NCBI GenBank assembly: GCA_035606355.1
Contig: DATNFO010000001.1
Location: forward strand, 38,534-102,533
DNA length: 64,000 nt
DNA from: Sulfopaludibacter sp035606355
GTDB taxonomy: Bacteria > Acidobacteriota > Terriglobia > Bryobacterales > Bryobacteraceae
Direction: 5' to 3'
This document shows positions 35,785 to 45,597 of the stretch, piece after piece. The number at the start of each line of letters is the position of its first letter. The first letter of the stretch is position 1. A program made the translations under genes and the position numbers. The notes under the pieces were generated by a model. That model had not been told where the DNA came from. It made no database searches and saw only the letters and a program-made list of their open reading frames with translations.

Positions 35785-37302
35785 ATGAATCGGATGGTCC
35801 TCATTTCCATACTGCTGTCCTGCACTGTCGGCCGCGGCCAAGTGGTTTCTGTTACCGGCGGGCAGATTCGCGGCACACGCGCGGAGTATGGCGGAGCCGT
35901 TTTCAAGGGCATTCCTTTTGCGCAACCGCCGACGAGCTCTCTGCGCTGGCGAGAGCCGGCCGCGGTAAAGGCTTGGACTGGCGTTCGCGACGCCACTGCC
36001 TTCGGCCCGGCTTGCGTTCAGAGCGGCAAGCTCGCCGCCAACAGCAGCGAGGATTGCCTGTACTTGAATGTTTGGACACCGCAGTGGCCTGCGAAAAGCG
36101 GCGCCGCGGTGATGCTATGGATCCATGGCGGCGGTAATTTCGCCGGTGCATCGTCGGAGCCGATTTTCGACGGCGAGAGCCTCGCACGCCGGGGCATCGT
36201 CCTGGTATCGATAAATTACAGGCTGGGCGTTTTCGGTTTCCTCGCGCATCCCGAACTCACCCGCGAATCGCCGCATCACGTTTCCGGAAACTACGGACTG
36301 CTGGATCAAATTCAGGCCTTGCGCTGGGTCCACAACAATATCGCGAAGTTCGGCGGCGACCCCGGGAATGTCACGATCTTCGGGGAATCGGCTGGCTCGC
36401 TCGACGTAAACCTGCTGGCGGCGACACCCTTGAGTAAGGGCCTGTTCCAGCGCGTGATCGGCGAGAGCGGTCCGGTAGTGGCTACGCCGGCGCTCGCCGA
36501 ATGGGAGAAGAAAGGGGAACAAGTCGCAGCCGGCTTGAGCGTCACTGGTAGCCCGGTCTTGGAAAAGCTTCGCGCGCTCTCCAGCGCGGAGCTCCAAAAG
36601 GCCACCGGCCAGGGACTCGCGTTCCTGGGCCCGGCATTAGGCGTCGCGGTGGATGGCTGGGTCTTTCCGGAGTCGCCGATGAAGGTCTTCGCGAGTGGCA
36701 AAGAGCATCGCGTGAGCTTGCTCTTGGGCAGCAACTCGCAGGAACTGCAGCGGCCCTTTTTTCCCATGTCGGGCGACATTCGGCAGGAGATCGAAAAGCA
36801 ATACGGCGCACTGGGCGCGCGTGCCGTGACGCTCTATGGGTTGAGCGGCGCGGCAGACCCAAAGCCGGATCCTGAACTCGGTCCGGCGATGGCTCAATGG
36901 GCCACGGATTCGCAGTTCCGATGCGGATCGGTTGCCGAATTGGTGTGGCACACCAATGCGGGGAATGCAGGCTATCAGTTTCAGTTCTCGCGTTCGGTGC
37001 CCGGGAAAGAAGCGCAAGGGGCGGCGCACGGAAGCGAGGTCGCCTTCGTCTTCGGGACACTCACCGCGCCGGCGTACAACGACACCGACCGCTCCATCTC
37101 CGCTGCCATGCAAGAGTACTGGACGAACTTCGCGAAGACCGGCGACCCCAATGGCGGGAAACTGCCGCGATGGCCCCGCTTCGACGCGTCCGCCCGCGCT
37201 TATCTCGATTTCAGCAACACCGGCCCCGTCTCCAAGGAAGGGCTGAGGCGCGAAATTTGCGAGCTCTATACGGAGAAGCTGAACAACGAACTCGCGCACT
37301 AG
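35785..37302 (+). CDS. Exported type-B carboxylesterase
   Basis: A 505-residue alpha/beta-hydrolase with signal peptide (MVLISILLSCTVGRGQ). Diagnostic features: GIPFAQPP near the start, EDCLYLNVWTP, the oxyanion loop WIHGGGNFAGAS, and the nucleophile elbow FGESAGSLDVN with Ser202. AAHGSEVAFVFG supplies the His of the triad. It cleaves carboxylic esters in the periplasm or outside, for example acyl or feruloyl groups on plant polymers. It stands between a quinoprotein and a TonB receptor and has its own upstream region of about 130 bp shared with the divergent quinoprotein. Confidence 0.93.
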   Translation: MNRMVLISILLSCTVGRGQVVSVTGGQIRGTRAEYGGAVFKGIPFAQPPTSSLRWREPAAVKAWTGVRDATAFGPACVQSGKLAANSSEDCLYLNVWTPQWPAKSGAAVMLWIHGGGNFAGASSEPIFDGESLARRGIVLVSINYRLGVFGFLAHPELTRESPHHVSGNYGLLDQIQALRWVHNNIAKFGGDPGNVTIFGESAGSLDVNLLAATPLSKGLFQRVIGESGPVVATPALAEWEKKGEQVAAGLSVTGSPVLEKLRALSSAELQKATGQGLAFLGPALGVAVDGWVFPESPMKVFASGKEHRVSLLLGSNSQELQRPFFPMSGDIRQEIEKQYGALGARAVTLYGLSGAADPKPDPELGPAMAQWATDSQFRCGSVAELVWHTNAGNAGYQFQFSRSVPGKEAQGAAHGSEVAFVFGTLTAPAYNDTDRSISAAMQEYWTNFAKTGDPNGGKLPRWPRFDASARAYLDFSNTGPVSKEGLRREICELYTEKLNNELAH

Positions 37303-37497
37303 AAAAACAGTCACGGGAGAACTGTCCCGAGCGAGCGTGGCACAAACTGTGCAGATGCGCATAGTTCGATGCTGCCTTGTCGCTATTCCCTTTGGAAACC
37401 GCGTCCGATTCTGATATTGTCGATCCGCATATCGCGAACATTGTTGCGCGATGACCGAAAAGCAGGCGTTACGGGAAGCCATACCGGAGGGGAGTTT

Positions 37498-40400
37498 ATG
37501 CGAACCGTGAAAGTGCTCTTCGTTTTTGCTCTATCGACAGCAGCTGCCGCGAACGCGTTCGCGCAGGCCACGTCAGGTGCGCTCCTTGGAACCATCGTTG
37601 ATCCCGCTCGTGCCGTGGTCGTCGGCGCAGCGATAACCGTGACCCACCAAGACACCGGGGCGACCCGAGCCGCCGTTTCCGACAGTCAGGGAGCTTTCGC
37701 GTTTCCCGATCTTCTGCCGGGTAACTATACGGTCAGCATCGTGGCGCCTGGCTTTAAGGGCTTCCAACTCCATAACATTGCGCTATCCGCTTCGGAAAAA
37801 CGAAATCTGGGGACGATGGTTCTCCAGATTGGCGGCGTGAACGAAACCGTAAGTGTGACTGCCGATGTGACACCGGTACAAACCGCGTCCGCCGAGGTGG
37901 GGCAAACAATCGACAGCTCGGCGATTCGCAATATCACACTGAAGGGACGCGATCCCTTCCAGTTGATCAGCCTGCTCCCCGGCGTGATCGACACCAATGC
38001 AAACCGGGACATGGAAGCGTGGAACTCCATGACGGGCATTGTGATTAACGGCCTGGCCGCCTCCCAGCAATCGCACCTGCTTGACGGGATGGCCAATGAC
38101 GACGACGCCAGAACCGACACCTACATCAACCCGAATCCCGACGCGATCGCGGAAATTCGTGTTTCGACAGCCGGTTTTCAGGCCGAGTACGGGAGAAACT
38201 CCGGCGGGGCGATCAATTTCACGACCAAGAGCGGCACTCGGGACTTCCATGGCACGGGTCATTGGGATCACCGCAATGAAGACTTGAACGCCAACAGCTT
38301 CTTCAACAATCGGAGCGGCATCGCAAGGCCGATTTATCGGTACATGATAACGGGGTACAGTCTCGGCGGCCCGCTTTACATTCCGAAATTATTCAACACG
38401 GAGAAGAAACGGCTGTTCTTCTTCGTCTCGCAGGAGTTCACGCGAACCAAATCGGCGGCCACCATTCAAACCGTGAACGAGCCGACGGCGTTGGAGAAAT
38501 CTGGCGATTTCTCAAAGTCAGTAGGGTCGACCGGCGCGCTCATTCCTATAATCAACCCTTTGACGGGCGTGCCGTTTCCGGGCAACGTGATTCCGCAAGC
38601 TCAAATCACCCAGCTGGGACAGGCCATGCTCAACCTGCTGCCTCTCCCGAATGGTTACGTCAACCCTGCGCCCGGACAGCAGTTCACGTCCAATTCCATC
38701 TTTCGCGGGAATGGCTACCGGCACCGCAGCGATCTGATCGCGAGGATTGACGCAACGGTCACCAAGAAGCTGACCGTCTTTTTCCGATTTGGACTCGACC
38801 GGGATGACACGGAAAATGTGTTCACGGTATCGGCTGGTGTGGGCGCCAACATAAACTTCGTTCCCGAGTCGAATGAGGCCGCCCACGCTACTTACACGAT
38901 CTCGCCAACGATGATCAGCGAAAGCGGCTTTAGTCATGGGACGCAGCGTTATGGTTGGCGCCATCCGGAAGGCTCCACCCCCTACTATCGAACAGCCGCA
39001 TTAAACCCACCCGTATTGTTTCCCATCCCGACGCAGGGAACGATTTATGGCGGCAACGAGATTCCCGCCACTCTTCCTTTGTACGAGCCTTTTTTGCCGG
39101 CGGAGACTTACGGCGGCGGCCTGACGGTGGGCCAAACCAACTATAACCCCGGAGGCGGCGGGCAAGGTGGCCTCATACCGTACAACAACCGCGGTTACAG
39201 CAACGCGGCGAATCAGGACTTCACCAAGATTTACAACGGTCATACGTTTAAATTCGGCGCTGTCTTTCAACAGGACCATAAGTCAGAGCCGCTCGGTGGA
39301 GGCACTTACATGGGCGCCTTTAATTTCGCGAGCACGACCAATAATCCGTTGGATTCCGGCAATGGTTATGCCAATGCGCTGCTGGGGATCTACCAGACTT
39401 ATCAACAGGCGACCAATCGCTACATTCCGAAGAGCTATCAGTACACGCTGGATTTCTACATACAGGATAGCTGGCGCATCAGTAAGAGGTTTACTGCGGA
39501 GCTGGGCCTGCGTTTCGATCATATGGGAGCTCCGTTCGACCATTCGGGCACTACCTCAAACTTCTTCCCCGAACTTTACTCCGCGTCGAGCGCGCCCGCG
39601 CTGTACCGCCCCGGCTGCAAGGTGGCCGTTTCGGTTACAGGCGCTTGTTCTTCGGCAAACCTCGTGGCGGTGAACCCGCTGAACAACGCCCAGACGTTTT
39701 ACGCCCTTGTCGGAAGCGTCGTGCCGGGCTCAGGCAATATCGTGGACGGAATGCAGACCAAGAACACGGGAAGCTATTGGCAATACCCGGCGATCAACTA
39801 TGCACCGCGCCTCGGGTTTGCCTGGGATGCGACCGGGGACGGGAAAACGTCCGTTCGCGCTTCGGCCGGTGTATTCTTCAACCGCACCGGGATTCAGATA
39901 CCGGGTCTCGGATCGCCGCCCGTGGTCTTCACTCCGGTGGTCTACTATGGGCAGGTCGCCAATTTATCGAGCCTAGGATCTTCGGCGCAGGTCCTTTCGC
40001 CCACCAACGCTACTTTCTTCGAGCAGCACACGCCTTCCCAGCGGCTGTACAACGTCAATTTTTCAGTCCAACGGCAGATTGGTTTCCAAACTGTAATTCA
40101 ACTTGCTTATGTAGGCAATTTCGACCGGCACGCACCCGACAGCGGCGGCTTTACTAATGGGGGAACCAATGTGAATGTCATTCCCTACCAGGCGTACGCT
40201 AACCCTGCGAACGTGTTCAATGGGAGTGAAATCAACCAGAACTTCATTCGCACTGCCTACCCGGGCATGGGAACGATCAATTACGCAACCGACGACCTCT
40301 CTGACCTGAACTATCACGGGGCGTCGATATCCGCCCAAAGAAGGCTGAGTCACGGATTCTTCTTTGGCGCCGCGTACACCTTTTCCAAGGCTCTGGGAAC

Positions 40401-41064
40401 TTCGGGCAGTGACGCGTATCACACCGGAAAGCCAATCACGACTGCTCTTGGCCAAACGGTGACGCTTCCGAACCGAAGACACTACTACTATGGACTGACC
40501 AGCACCGATCGAAGCCACGTTCTGTCGGTGAATTATTCGTACGCTATTCCGGTCTTCACCAGAGAAAAACTCGTGCGCGGCGTGTTCGGAAACTGGACCC
40601 TTTCCGGCATTACCAGCGCGTCATCGGGCGCCCCGTTCTCGCCAAGCTGCTCTACGACGGCTGCGTTTCCGGCCAACGATCCCACCCTGACCGGACTGAC
40701 AGCCCGATGCCAGCAGATTGCCGATCCCCGGGCTTACACACAGAGCTTCTATACCAACTTCAACACTGCCGCGTTCGTTATGGCGCCCGCTGGTTCGTTT
40801 GGGAACACGGGGCTGGGAATTTTCCGTCAGCCGACCACGCTGAATTTCGATATGGCGCTCGACAAGGCCATTCCCCTGGGAGAAAGACGCTACATCAGAC
40901 TCAAGTGGCAGGCGTATAACGTCTTTAATCATGCGGAGTTCAACGCAATCGGCGCGACCTTCAATTTCAACGCGGCCGGCGTTAACACCAATACTTCGAC
41001 CGGTCAGTACACTTCGGCCTTGAGCCCCCGGCAGCAAGTACTTACCCTGCGTTTCGAGTTCTGA
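37498..41064 (+). CDS. TonB-dependent receptor, Oar-like
   Basis: A 1188-residue outer-membrane receptor. ATG 37498 follows a strong GGAGGGGAG site and gives a signal peptide (FVFALSTAAAANAFAQ); the frame is open further upstream without such support. A carboxypeptidase-regulatory-like domain (LLGTIVDPARAVVVGAAITV) and plug (ISLLPGVIDTNANRD, VINGLAASQQ) precede the barrel, which ends QQVLTLRFEF. It probably imports an oligomer prepared by nearby exported enzymes; the quinoprotein at 41205 is 140 bp downstream. Confidence 0.93.
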   Translation: MRTVKVLFVFALSTAAAANAFAQATSGALLGTIVDPARAVVVGAAITVTHQDTGATRAAVSDSQGAFAFPDLLPGNYTVSIVAPGFKGFQLHNIALSASEKRNLGTMVLQIGGVNETVSVTADVTPVQTASAEVGQTIDSSAIRNITLKGRDPFQLISLLPGVIDTNANRDMEAWNSMTGIVINGLAASQQSHLLDGMANDDDARTDTYINPNPDAIAEIRVSTAGFQAEYGRNSGGAINFTTKSGTRDFHGTGHWDHRNEDLNANSFFNNRSGIARPIYRYMITGYSLGGPLYIPKLFNTEKKRLFFFVSQEFTRTKSAATIQTVNEPTALEKSGDFSKSVGSTGALIPIINPLTGVPFPGNVIPQAQITQLGQAMLNLLPLPNGYVNPAPGQQFTSNSIFRGNGYRHRSDLIARIDATVTKKLTVFFRFGLDRDDTENVFTVSAGVGANINFVPESNEAAHATYTISPTMISESGFSHGTQRYGWRHPEGSTPYYRTAALNPPVLFPIPTQGTIYGGNEIPATLPLYEPFLPAETYGGGLTVGQTNYNPGGGGQGGLIPYNNRGYSNAANQDFTKIYNGHTFKFGAVFQQDHKSEPLGGGTYMGAFNFASTTNNPLDSGNGYANALLGIYQTYQQATNRYIPKSYQYTLDFYIQDSWRISKRFTAELGLRFDHMGAPFDHSGTTSNFFPELYSASSAPALYRPGCKVAVSVTGACSSANLVAVNPLNNAQTFYALVGSVVPGSGNIVDGMQTKNTGSYWQYPAINYAPRLGFAWDATGDGKTSVRASAGVFFNRTGIQIPGLGSPPVVFTPVVYYGQVANLSSLGSSAQVLSPTNATFFEQHTPSQRLYNVNFSVQRQIGFQTVIQLAYVGNFDRHAPDSGGFTNGGTNVNVIPYQAYANPANVFNGSEINQNFIRTAYPGMGTINYATDDLSDLNYHGASISAQRRLSHGFFFGAAYTFSKALGTSGSDAYHTGKPITTALGQTVTLPNRRHYYYGLTSTDRSHVLSVNYSYAIPVFTREKLVRGVFGNWTLSGITSASSGAPFSPSCSTTAAFPANDPTLTGLTARCQQIADPRAYTQSFYTNFNTAAFVMAPAGSFGNTGLGIFRQPTTLNFDMALDKAIPLGERRYIRLKWQAYNVFNHAEFNAIGATFNFNAAGVNTNTSTGQYTSALSPRQQVLTLRFEF

Positions 41065-41204
41065 ACTTTTGCATCGGGACGTGCCAGACTGACCGCCGCG
41101 ACAGCAGCCCCTGTTCATGGGACCGCGCGGCCCCGTGTGATAGACTGATCTCATTTTCAAGAGTTACGGCGGTTCGCTCCACTACGGAGCAGAGGAGTCC
41201 AGGG

Positions 41205-43544
41205 ATGCACGAGATCAGAGCCCGGAAGCGATGGTATGTTCCCGTAGTTGTGGGGGTGGCTGCTATCGCCGCCGCGATCAGCGGCACGGCGCAATCCTCT
41301 AAGGACAAGTGGTGGCCGGGGTATGGCAATGGCCCGGACACGTCACGCTATTTCGCGTCAAAGCAAATCAATAAGTCCAACGTGACTAAACTCGAGGTGG
41401 CGTGGACGTACCCGTACAGCGACGCCAGCGGCTACCCCATCGTGGTTCACGGCGCCGTGTATGGCCGGGGGCGGAATGGCTCGCTGGTCGCGGTGAATGC
41501 CAAGACAGGCAAGGAAATCTGGGTCCGCGAGAACATGAACGGCATGAGCACCCGCGGCGTAATGTATTGGGAAAGCGCCGATGGCCGCGACCAGCGCCTC
41601 ATTTTCCCGATGAACAGCCTGCTACAGGAAGTGGATGCCAAGACCGGCAAGTCCGTCATGTCCTTTGGGACGAACGGCGTAGTCGATCTCCGCGAAGGCA
41701 TCGATGGGCGCGACCCGGCGACGATCGGCAATATCCAATCGAACACACCAGGCAAAGTGTTCGAAGATCTCGTAATTGTGGGTAGCGCGACCGGAGAGGG
41801 CTACATGTCGCCGCCCGGCGATATCCGCGCGTACAATGTGCTCACCGGTAAACTCGCCTGGACGTTCCACACCGTTCCGCACCCCGGAGAATTCGGCTAC
41901 GATACGTGGCCCAAAGACGCTTACAAGTACATCGGCGGCAATAACAACTGGGGTGAGATGACGGTGGATACCCAGCTCGGCATGGTCTTCATTCCGCTCG
42001 GCTCACCTACGTACGACTTCTACGGACTCGACCGCATTGGCGCCGACCTCTTCGGCACCGCGGTGGTGGCGCTCGATGCGCGCACCGGCAAACACAAGTG
42101 GCATTTCCAATTCGTCCACCATGACCTCTGGGATTCCGACCCCAGCGCAGCGCCATCGCTCACCACAATTAAAGTCAACGGCAAGAATCGCGATGTGATC
42201 GCCCTGACCGCCAAGACCGGCTGGCTGTACGTGCTCGATCGTGCGACCGGCGAGCCGATCTGGCCGATCGAGGAAAAGCCGTTCCCGAAGAGTGAAGTGC
42301 CGGGCGAACAAAGTTGGCCCACCCAACCAATCCCGACCAAGCCAGAGCCGTATATTCGCCACACCTTCACAGTGGACGACGTCAGCCCATATCTTGATCC
42401 CACAGAGGCCGACGCATTCAAGAAACGCCTCGCGGCAGCGACTAACAAAGGCGTCTTCACCCCCATCAACTTTACCGACACGGTACACGTCCCGACCAGC
42501 AACGGCGGCACGCTGTTCGGCGGTACGGCGGCCGAACCTCGCAACGGCGCGGTTTACATCATCGCCCACGACAATCCCGGTATCATGCGATTGGTCCATC
42601 CCGGCGACAACGCGGGCCGTCGCGGTGGCGGCGGCCCGCGCGGGGTACCCCCGGGGCAGGCGGTGTACGAAAAGAACTGCCAGGGATGCCATGGAGCAGA
42701 CCGGCTCGGGACTGACGCGGGCGTCCCCCTGGTCTATGCGTCCGACTCACCGGCCAACAACATTGCGGCCGGCACGTTCCGCTTCGACGCAGACACGATC
42801 CGCACGGTGGTGGCCAATGGCAAGGGGCGCATGCCCGCCCTGCCGCACATCACCGGCGAAGACCTTGAAAGCATCGTCTCGTATTTGACGTCGCTCCCGG
42901 GAGGACGCGGCCGGGGAGGCTTTGCATTTGGACCGGGACGGGGCGGCAGAGGGCCGGTACCGTCGGGCGCGCCTCCGGAACTCATCGCCGGGTCCGGCTC
43001 GGCGTGGAACAGACCGGGGGCTGCCGGCGGCCGCGGTGGACGCGGCGCCGCACCTCCCTATCCGGAAGGTGTGACTCAATTCGAGCGGCCGGTGATCGCC
43101 GGTTACGACACCGTGGGCACTCGCATCAAGCCTCCATTTACGAGCATCGTCAAATACGACCTGAATAAGCCGGGCATTCAATGGCGCATTCCCTACGGAG
43201 ACGATCCCGAGTTGGCAGCTCGCGGCATTCACAACACCGGTACTCCGGGCACGACCAATAGCCTGGTCATTACGGAGTCCGGCCTCGTGTTCGGAGCCGG
43301 AGGGGACAACCAGGTCCGCGCCTGGGACAGCGATACGGGCAAGCAACTCTGGTCGTCGCCATTCGGCGGCAACTTCCTCGGCTCGCTTGTCATGTACGAG
43401 ATGGATGGGCGGCAATACCTGCTAGTGCCGGCAGCGAGTTTCGCCGGCGGCGGCCGAGGCCGGCGCGGTGCGGCTACAGGTCCGGGAGCTTCGAATAGCA
43501 GCGCACCCCTTGGCTGGGTAGCGTACGCCTTGCCGGCCAAGTAG
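41205..43544 (+). CDS. Quinoprotein dehydrogenase with cytochrome c embedded in the propeller
   Basis: A 779-residue exported protein. The quinoprotein propeller starts at about residue 35 (WWPGYGNGPDTSRYF) and has repeated GKEIWVRE / GKLAWTFHT docking motifs. Unlike the other two quinoproteins here, the c-type haem site CQGCH (C492, C495, H496) is in the middle, with RMPALPHI as likely Met ligand, and the last blades follow. Gly/Arg-rich runs flank the haem domain on both sides and recur near the C-terminus. It should oxidise an alcohol or sugar in the periplasm. It lies between a TonB receptor and a convergent beta-helix gene. Confidence 0.92.
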   Translation: MHEIRARKRWYVPVVVGVAAIAAAISGTAQSSKDKWWPGYGNGPDTSRYFASKQINKSNVTKLEVAWTYPYSDASGYPIVVHGAVYGRGRNGSLVAVNAKTGKEIWVRENMNGMSTRGVMYWESADGRDQRLIFPMNSLLQEVDAKTGKSVMSFGTNGVVDLREGIDGRDPATIGNIQSNTPGKVFEDLVIVGSATGEGYMSPPGDIRAYNVLTGKLAWTFHTVPHPGEFGYDTWPKDAYKYIGGNNNWGEMTVDTQLGMVFIPLGSPTYDFYGLDRIGADLFGTAVVALDARTGKHKWHFQFVHHDLWDSDPSAAPSLTTIKVNGKNRDVIALTAKTGWLYVLDRATGEPIWPIEEKPFPKSEVPGEQSWPTQPIPTKPEPYIRHTFTVDDVSPYLDPTEADAFKKRLAAATNKGVFTPINFTDTVHVPTSNGGTLFGGTAAEPRNGAVYIIAHDNPGIMRLVHPGDNAGRRGGGGPRGVPPGQAVYEKNCQGCHGADRLGTDAGVPLVYASDSPANNIAAGTFRFDADTIRTVVANGKGRMPALPHITGEDLESIVSYLTSLPGGRGRGGFAFGPGRGGRGPVPSGAPPELIAGSGSAWNRPGAAGGRGGRGAAPPYPEGVTQFERPVIAGYDTVGTRIKPPFTSIVKYDLNKPGIQWRIPYGDDPELAARGIHNTGTPGTTNSLVITESGLVFGAGGDNQVRAWDSDTGKQLWSSPFGGNFLGSLVMYEMDGRQYLLVPAASFAGGGRGRRGAATGPGASNSSAPLGWVAYALPAK

Positions 43545-43564
43545 GACGGCGGGAGCGCCGTCCT
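43543..43564. terminator. Two-way hairpin between convergent genes
   Basis: AGGACGGCG and CGCCGTCCT pair perfectly over 9 bp around a GGAG loop. The stop codon of the quinoprotein gene is part of the stem, and the convergent beta-helix gene ends 11 bp away. Confidence 0.7.
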
Positions 43565-43574
43565 TCCCGGTGCC

Positions 43575-45326
43575 TTACGCAAGCTGGCTGGGGGCGGCGA
43601 TACTCCGCACCGCGGCTTCGCCTAAACGCTCGCGAAGCTGGGTGAGGTACAGGCTCCGCGGACTCACGTGCCGGTCGAGAGACTCGATGTCGCCGCCTTC
43701 CTTGGTGGGATCTTGCAGAGCAAGGTTGAATACGACGGCGTCGACTCCGATGTGTCCGAAAGAATGATTCTGCGCTGTGGGCGGCTTCTGCACCAGGAAG
43801 TTGCCTTCGCAATTCCAGAAGACCGTGTTGGCGCCCGCCCATCCGATGATGAAGTCCTTCCAGAAGCGCGCGGTCAAGGGCGCATGTACGTTGTCGTAGA
43901 GGCCGCCGGTGGCCCACTGCTCGTGCGGTTCGCTGGAGGAGTACGGGTTTGTGGCGGTGCAATCCAGGTATACGTTTCCACTGGCCGTGGGCTGCCCCAT
44001 CATGAATGAGTGGCGTCCCTTGTCGGAATGGCAGCGCTGGACCAGAGCGAGTTGGCCGCGCAGCGCAAAAATGAACCTCCTGCCGCCGAGCCGCTGCGAA
44101 ACGGGTTCGCGCGACACGCAATCCTGCACCGTAATCCACTTGGTGCCGGGTTGCGTGCCCACCATGCTGGTAACGAAATGCAGGGCGGTGGCATTGCGCA
44201 CCCAGCCGTTCTTGGTATTGGTGAAGGTGATGAAATTGTTCCAGTGATTCTCGTCCGAGTAGTATTCCTCGCCGACGTAGTTGGGACGATCCATGTTGCC
44301 GTAATTCCTGGTGCGCACCGCCGGGTTAAATTCCGACATGCCGCGCATGTTTTCGATGCCGATTTTTTCAATGCGGCCCGGGTCCTCATACTTCACCAGT
44401 TCGCCCCCACCCCACTTCTTCTCGATGGCGCAGGTCAGAGGCGCATCCACGGTAATCGTGTTTCCCTGGACGTCCGTCACCACGCGGTCCCACTCGACGT
44501 TGAAAGGACGCCACGTAACGCGGGCTCCCTCGCCCATGCCGACCGCGTTCACCCAGTCCTGGTTTCCGATGCGCCGCAGAATCACCGTGTCACCCGGCCG
44601 GAAGCCGCGTGCCGACGCTAGTTTGAAAGTGCGAGCGCCGACGGGCACATAATCGTCGGTCACCGTCTGCTTGGTTTCGTCCTTGGTCACCCAGCCGGAT
44701 GCGCCGGCGACCCGGATGAGGGTGGGCTGCCCGAAACCGCCGCCACCACCGCGGCCGCCCCGCCCACCTGCGCCACCACGGCCACCCGGTCCACCGGGAG
44801 CGCCGACTCCGCCGCGTCCGCCTTGGGGGGCGCCTGCGGGAGGAGCAGCAGCGGCAGAATCTGCCGGAGGAGCGGGGGGACGGCCGGTCCCCGTCCCGAT
44901 GAGAATGGTGCCGGTATCGCCGTTGCCCTCGCCGCGCAGCACCACGCCGCTCGCCTTGATGTTCAGCGGCGTCGCGATATTGTAGTAGCCCATCTTGAGA
45001 AGCACGGCCCCGCGGAAGCCGTTCCTGTCGAGCGGCAATCCGGAGACCTTGTCGATGGCTGCCTGGAGATTGGCGGTGTTGTCGCCGGCCACCGGCCACA
45101 CGGTTTCCTTAACGGGCGCGGTAGGAATCGGGACACCCCCGCCTCCGTATCCTGCATGAGAACAGTCGTGGATTACGTTGCCCTGCTCATCGGGGACGTA
45201 GACCAGCTTGCCATCGGAGCCGGGGTAGACTCTGGAAACCGTCGGGCGAATGTCTAAATCCTGTGCCGCAGCCAAAGCCGCCGGAGCCAGCACCGTCCGC
45301 ATCAAGGTTCGTCGCGAAACCGCCAT
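43575..45326 (-). CDS. Exported right-handed beta-helix (pectate-lyase-like) protein
   Basis: A 583-residue protein. ATG 45326, with AAGGAGG upstream, gives a twin-arginine-like signal (SRRTLMRTVLAPAALAAAQ). The mature start (WPVAGDNTANLQAAIDKVSG, then LLKMGYYNIATPLNIKASGV) is the classic opening of pectate-lyase-like beta-helices. Later turns carry NNFITFTNTKNGWVRNAT and VQDCVSREP. It probably binds or cleaves an acidic polysaccharide. A Gly/Arg/Pro-rich insert of about 45 residues lies between the first helix turns. No catalytic residues can be fixed. It is divergent from a TonB receptor. Confidence 0.85.
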   Translation of the reverse strand: MAVSRRTLMRTVLAPAALAAAQDLDIRPTVSRVYPGSDGKLVYVPDEQGNVIHDCSHAGYGGGGVPIPTAPVKETVWPVAGDNTANLQAAIDKVSGLPLDRNGFRGAVLLKMGYYNIATPLNIKASGVVLRGEGNGDTGTILIGTGTGRPPAPPADSAAAAPPAGAPQGGRGGVGAPGGPGGRGGAGGRGGRGGGGGFGQPTLIRVAGASGWVTKDETKQTVTDDYVPVGARTFKLASARGFRPGDTVILRRIGNQDWVNAVGMGEGARVTWRPFNVEWDRVVTDVQGNTITVDAPLTCAIEKKWGGGELVKYEDPGRIEKIGIENMRGMSEFNPAVRTRNYGNMDRPNYVGEEYYSDENHWNNFITFTNTKNGWVRNATALHFVTSMVGTQPGTKWITVQDCVSREPVSQRLGGRRFIFALRGQLALVQRCHSDKGRHSFMMGQPTASGNVYLDCTATNPYSSSEPHEQWATGGLYDNVHAPLTARFWKDFIIGWAGANTVFWNCEGNFLVQKPPTAQNHSFGHIGVDAVVFNLALQDPTKEGGDIESLDRHVSPRSLYLTQLRERLGEAAVRSIAAPSQLA

Positions 45327-45484
45327 CGTTGTTGGAAACCTCCTTCGGCCAATGCTACACCCTCCGACGCGTTTCTCCGGTGCAGACATCGTTTACCCGG
45401 AATGGATCTGGCGAGCTACCGCGGTCCGTCCACGGAACCCTCGTGCACGTTGTGCGTGATCGATCCGTTACGTCTGCACCTTTT

Positions 45485-45541
45485 ACAGGTGTTGCAAATG
45501 AAGAAATAGGCATTGCGTTTGACGCAGGACACCTGTATAGT
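45485..45541 (+). promoter_or_regulatory. Promoter with flanking inverted repeat upstream of receptor
   Basis: TTGCGT at 45513-45518 and TATAGT at 45536-45541 are separated by 17 bp. A perfect 8-bp inverted repeat, ACAGGTGT (45485-45492) and ACACCTGT (45529-45536), touches the -10 box and may be a regulator site. Confidence 0.45.
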
Positions 45542-45597
45542 TTGCCGGGAGAGGACTGCATCCCGCGAGGGAGCAGTAGCTGTCGAAGGGGGGAACG

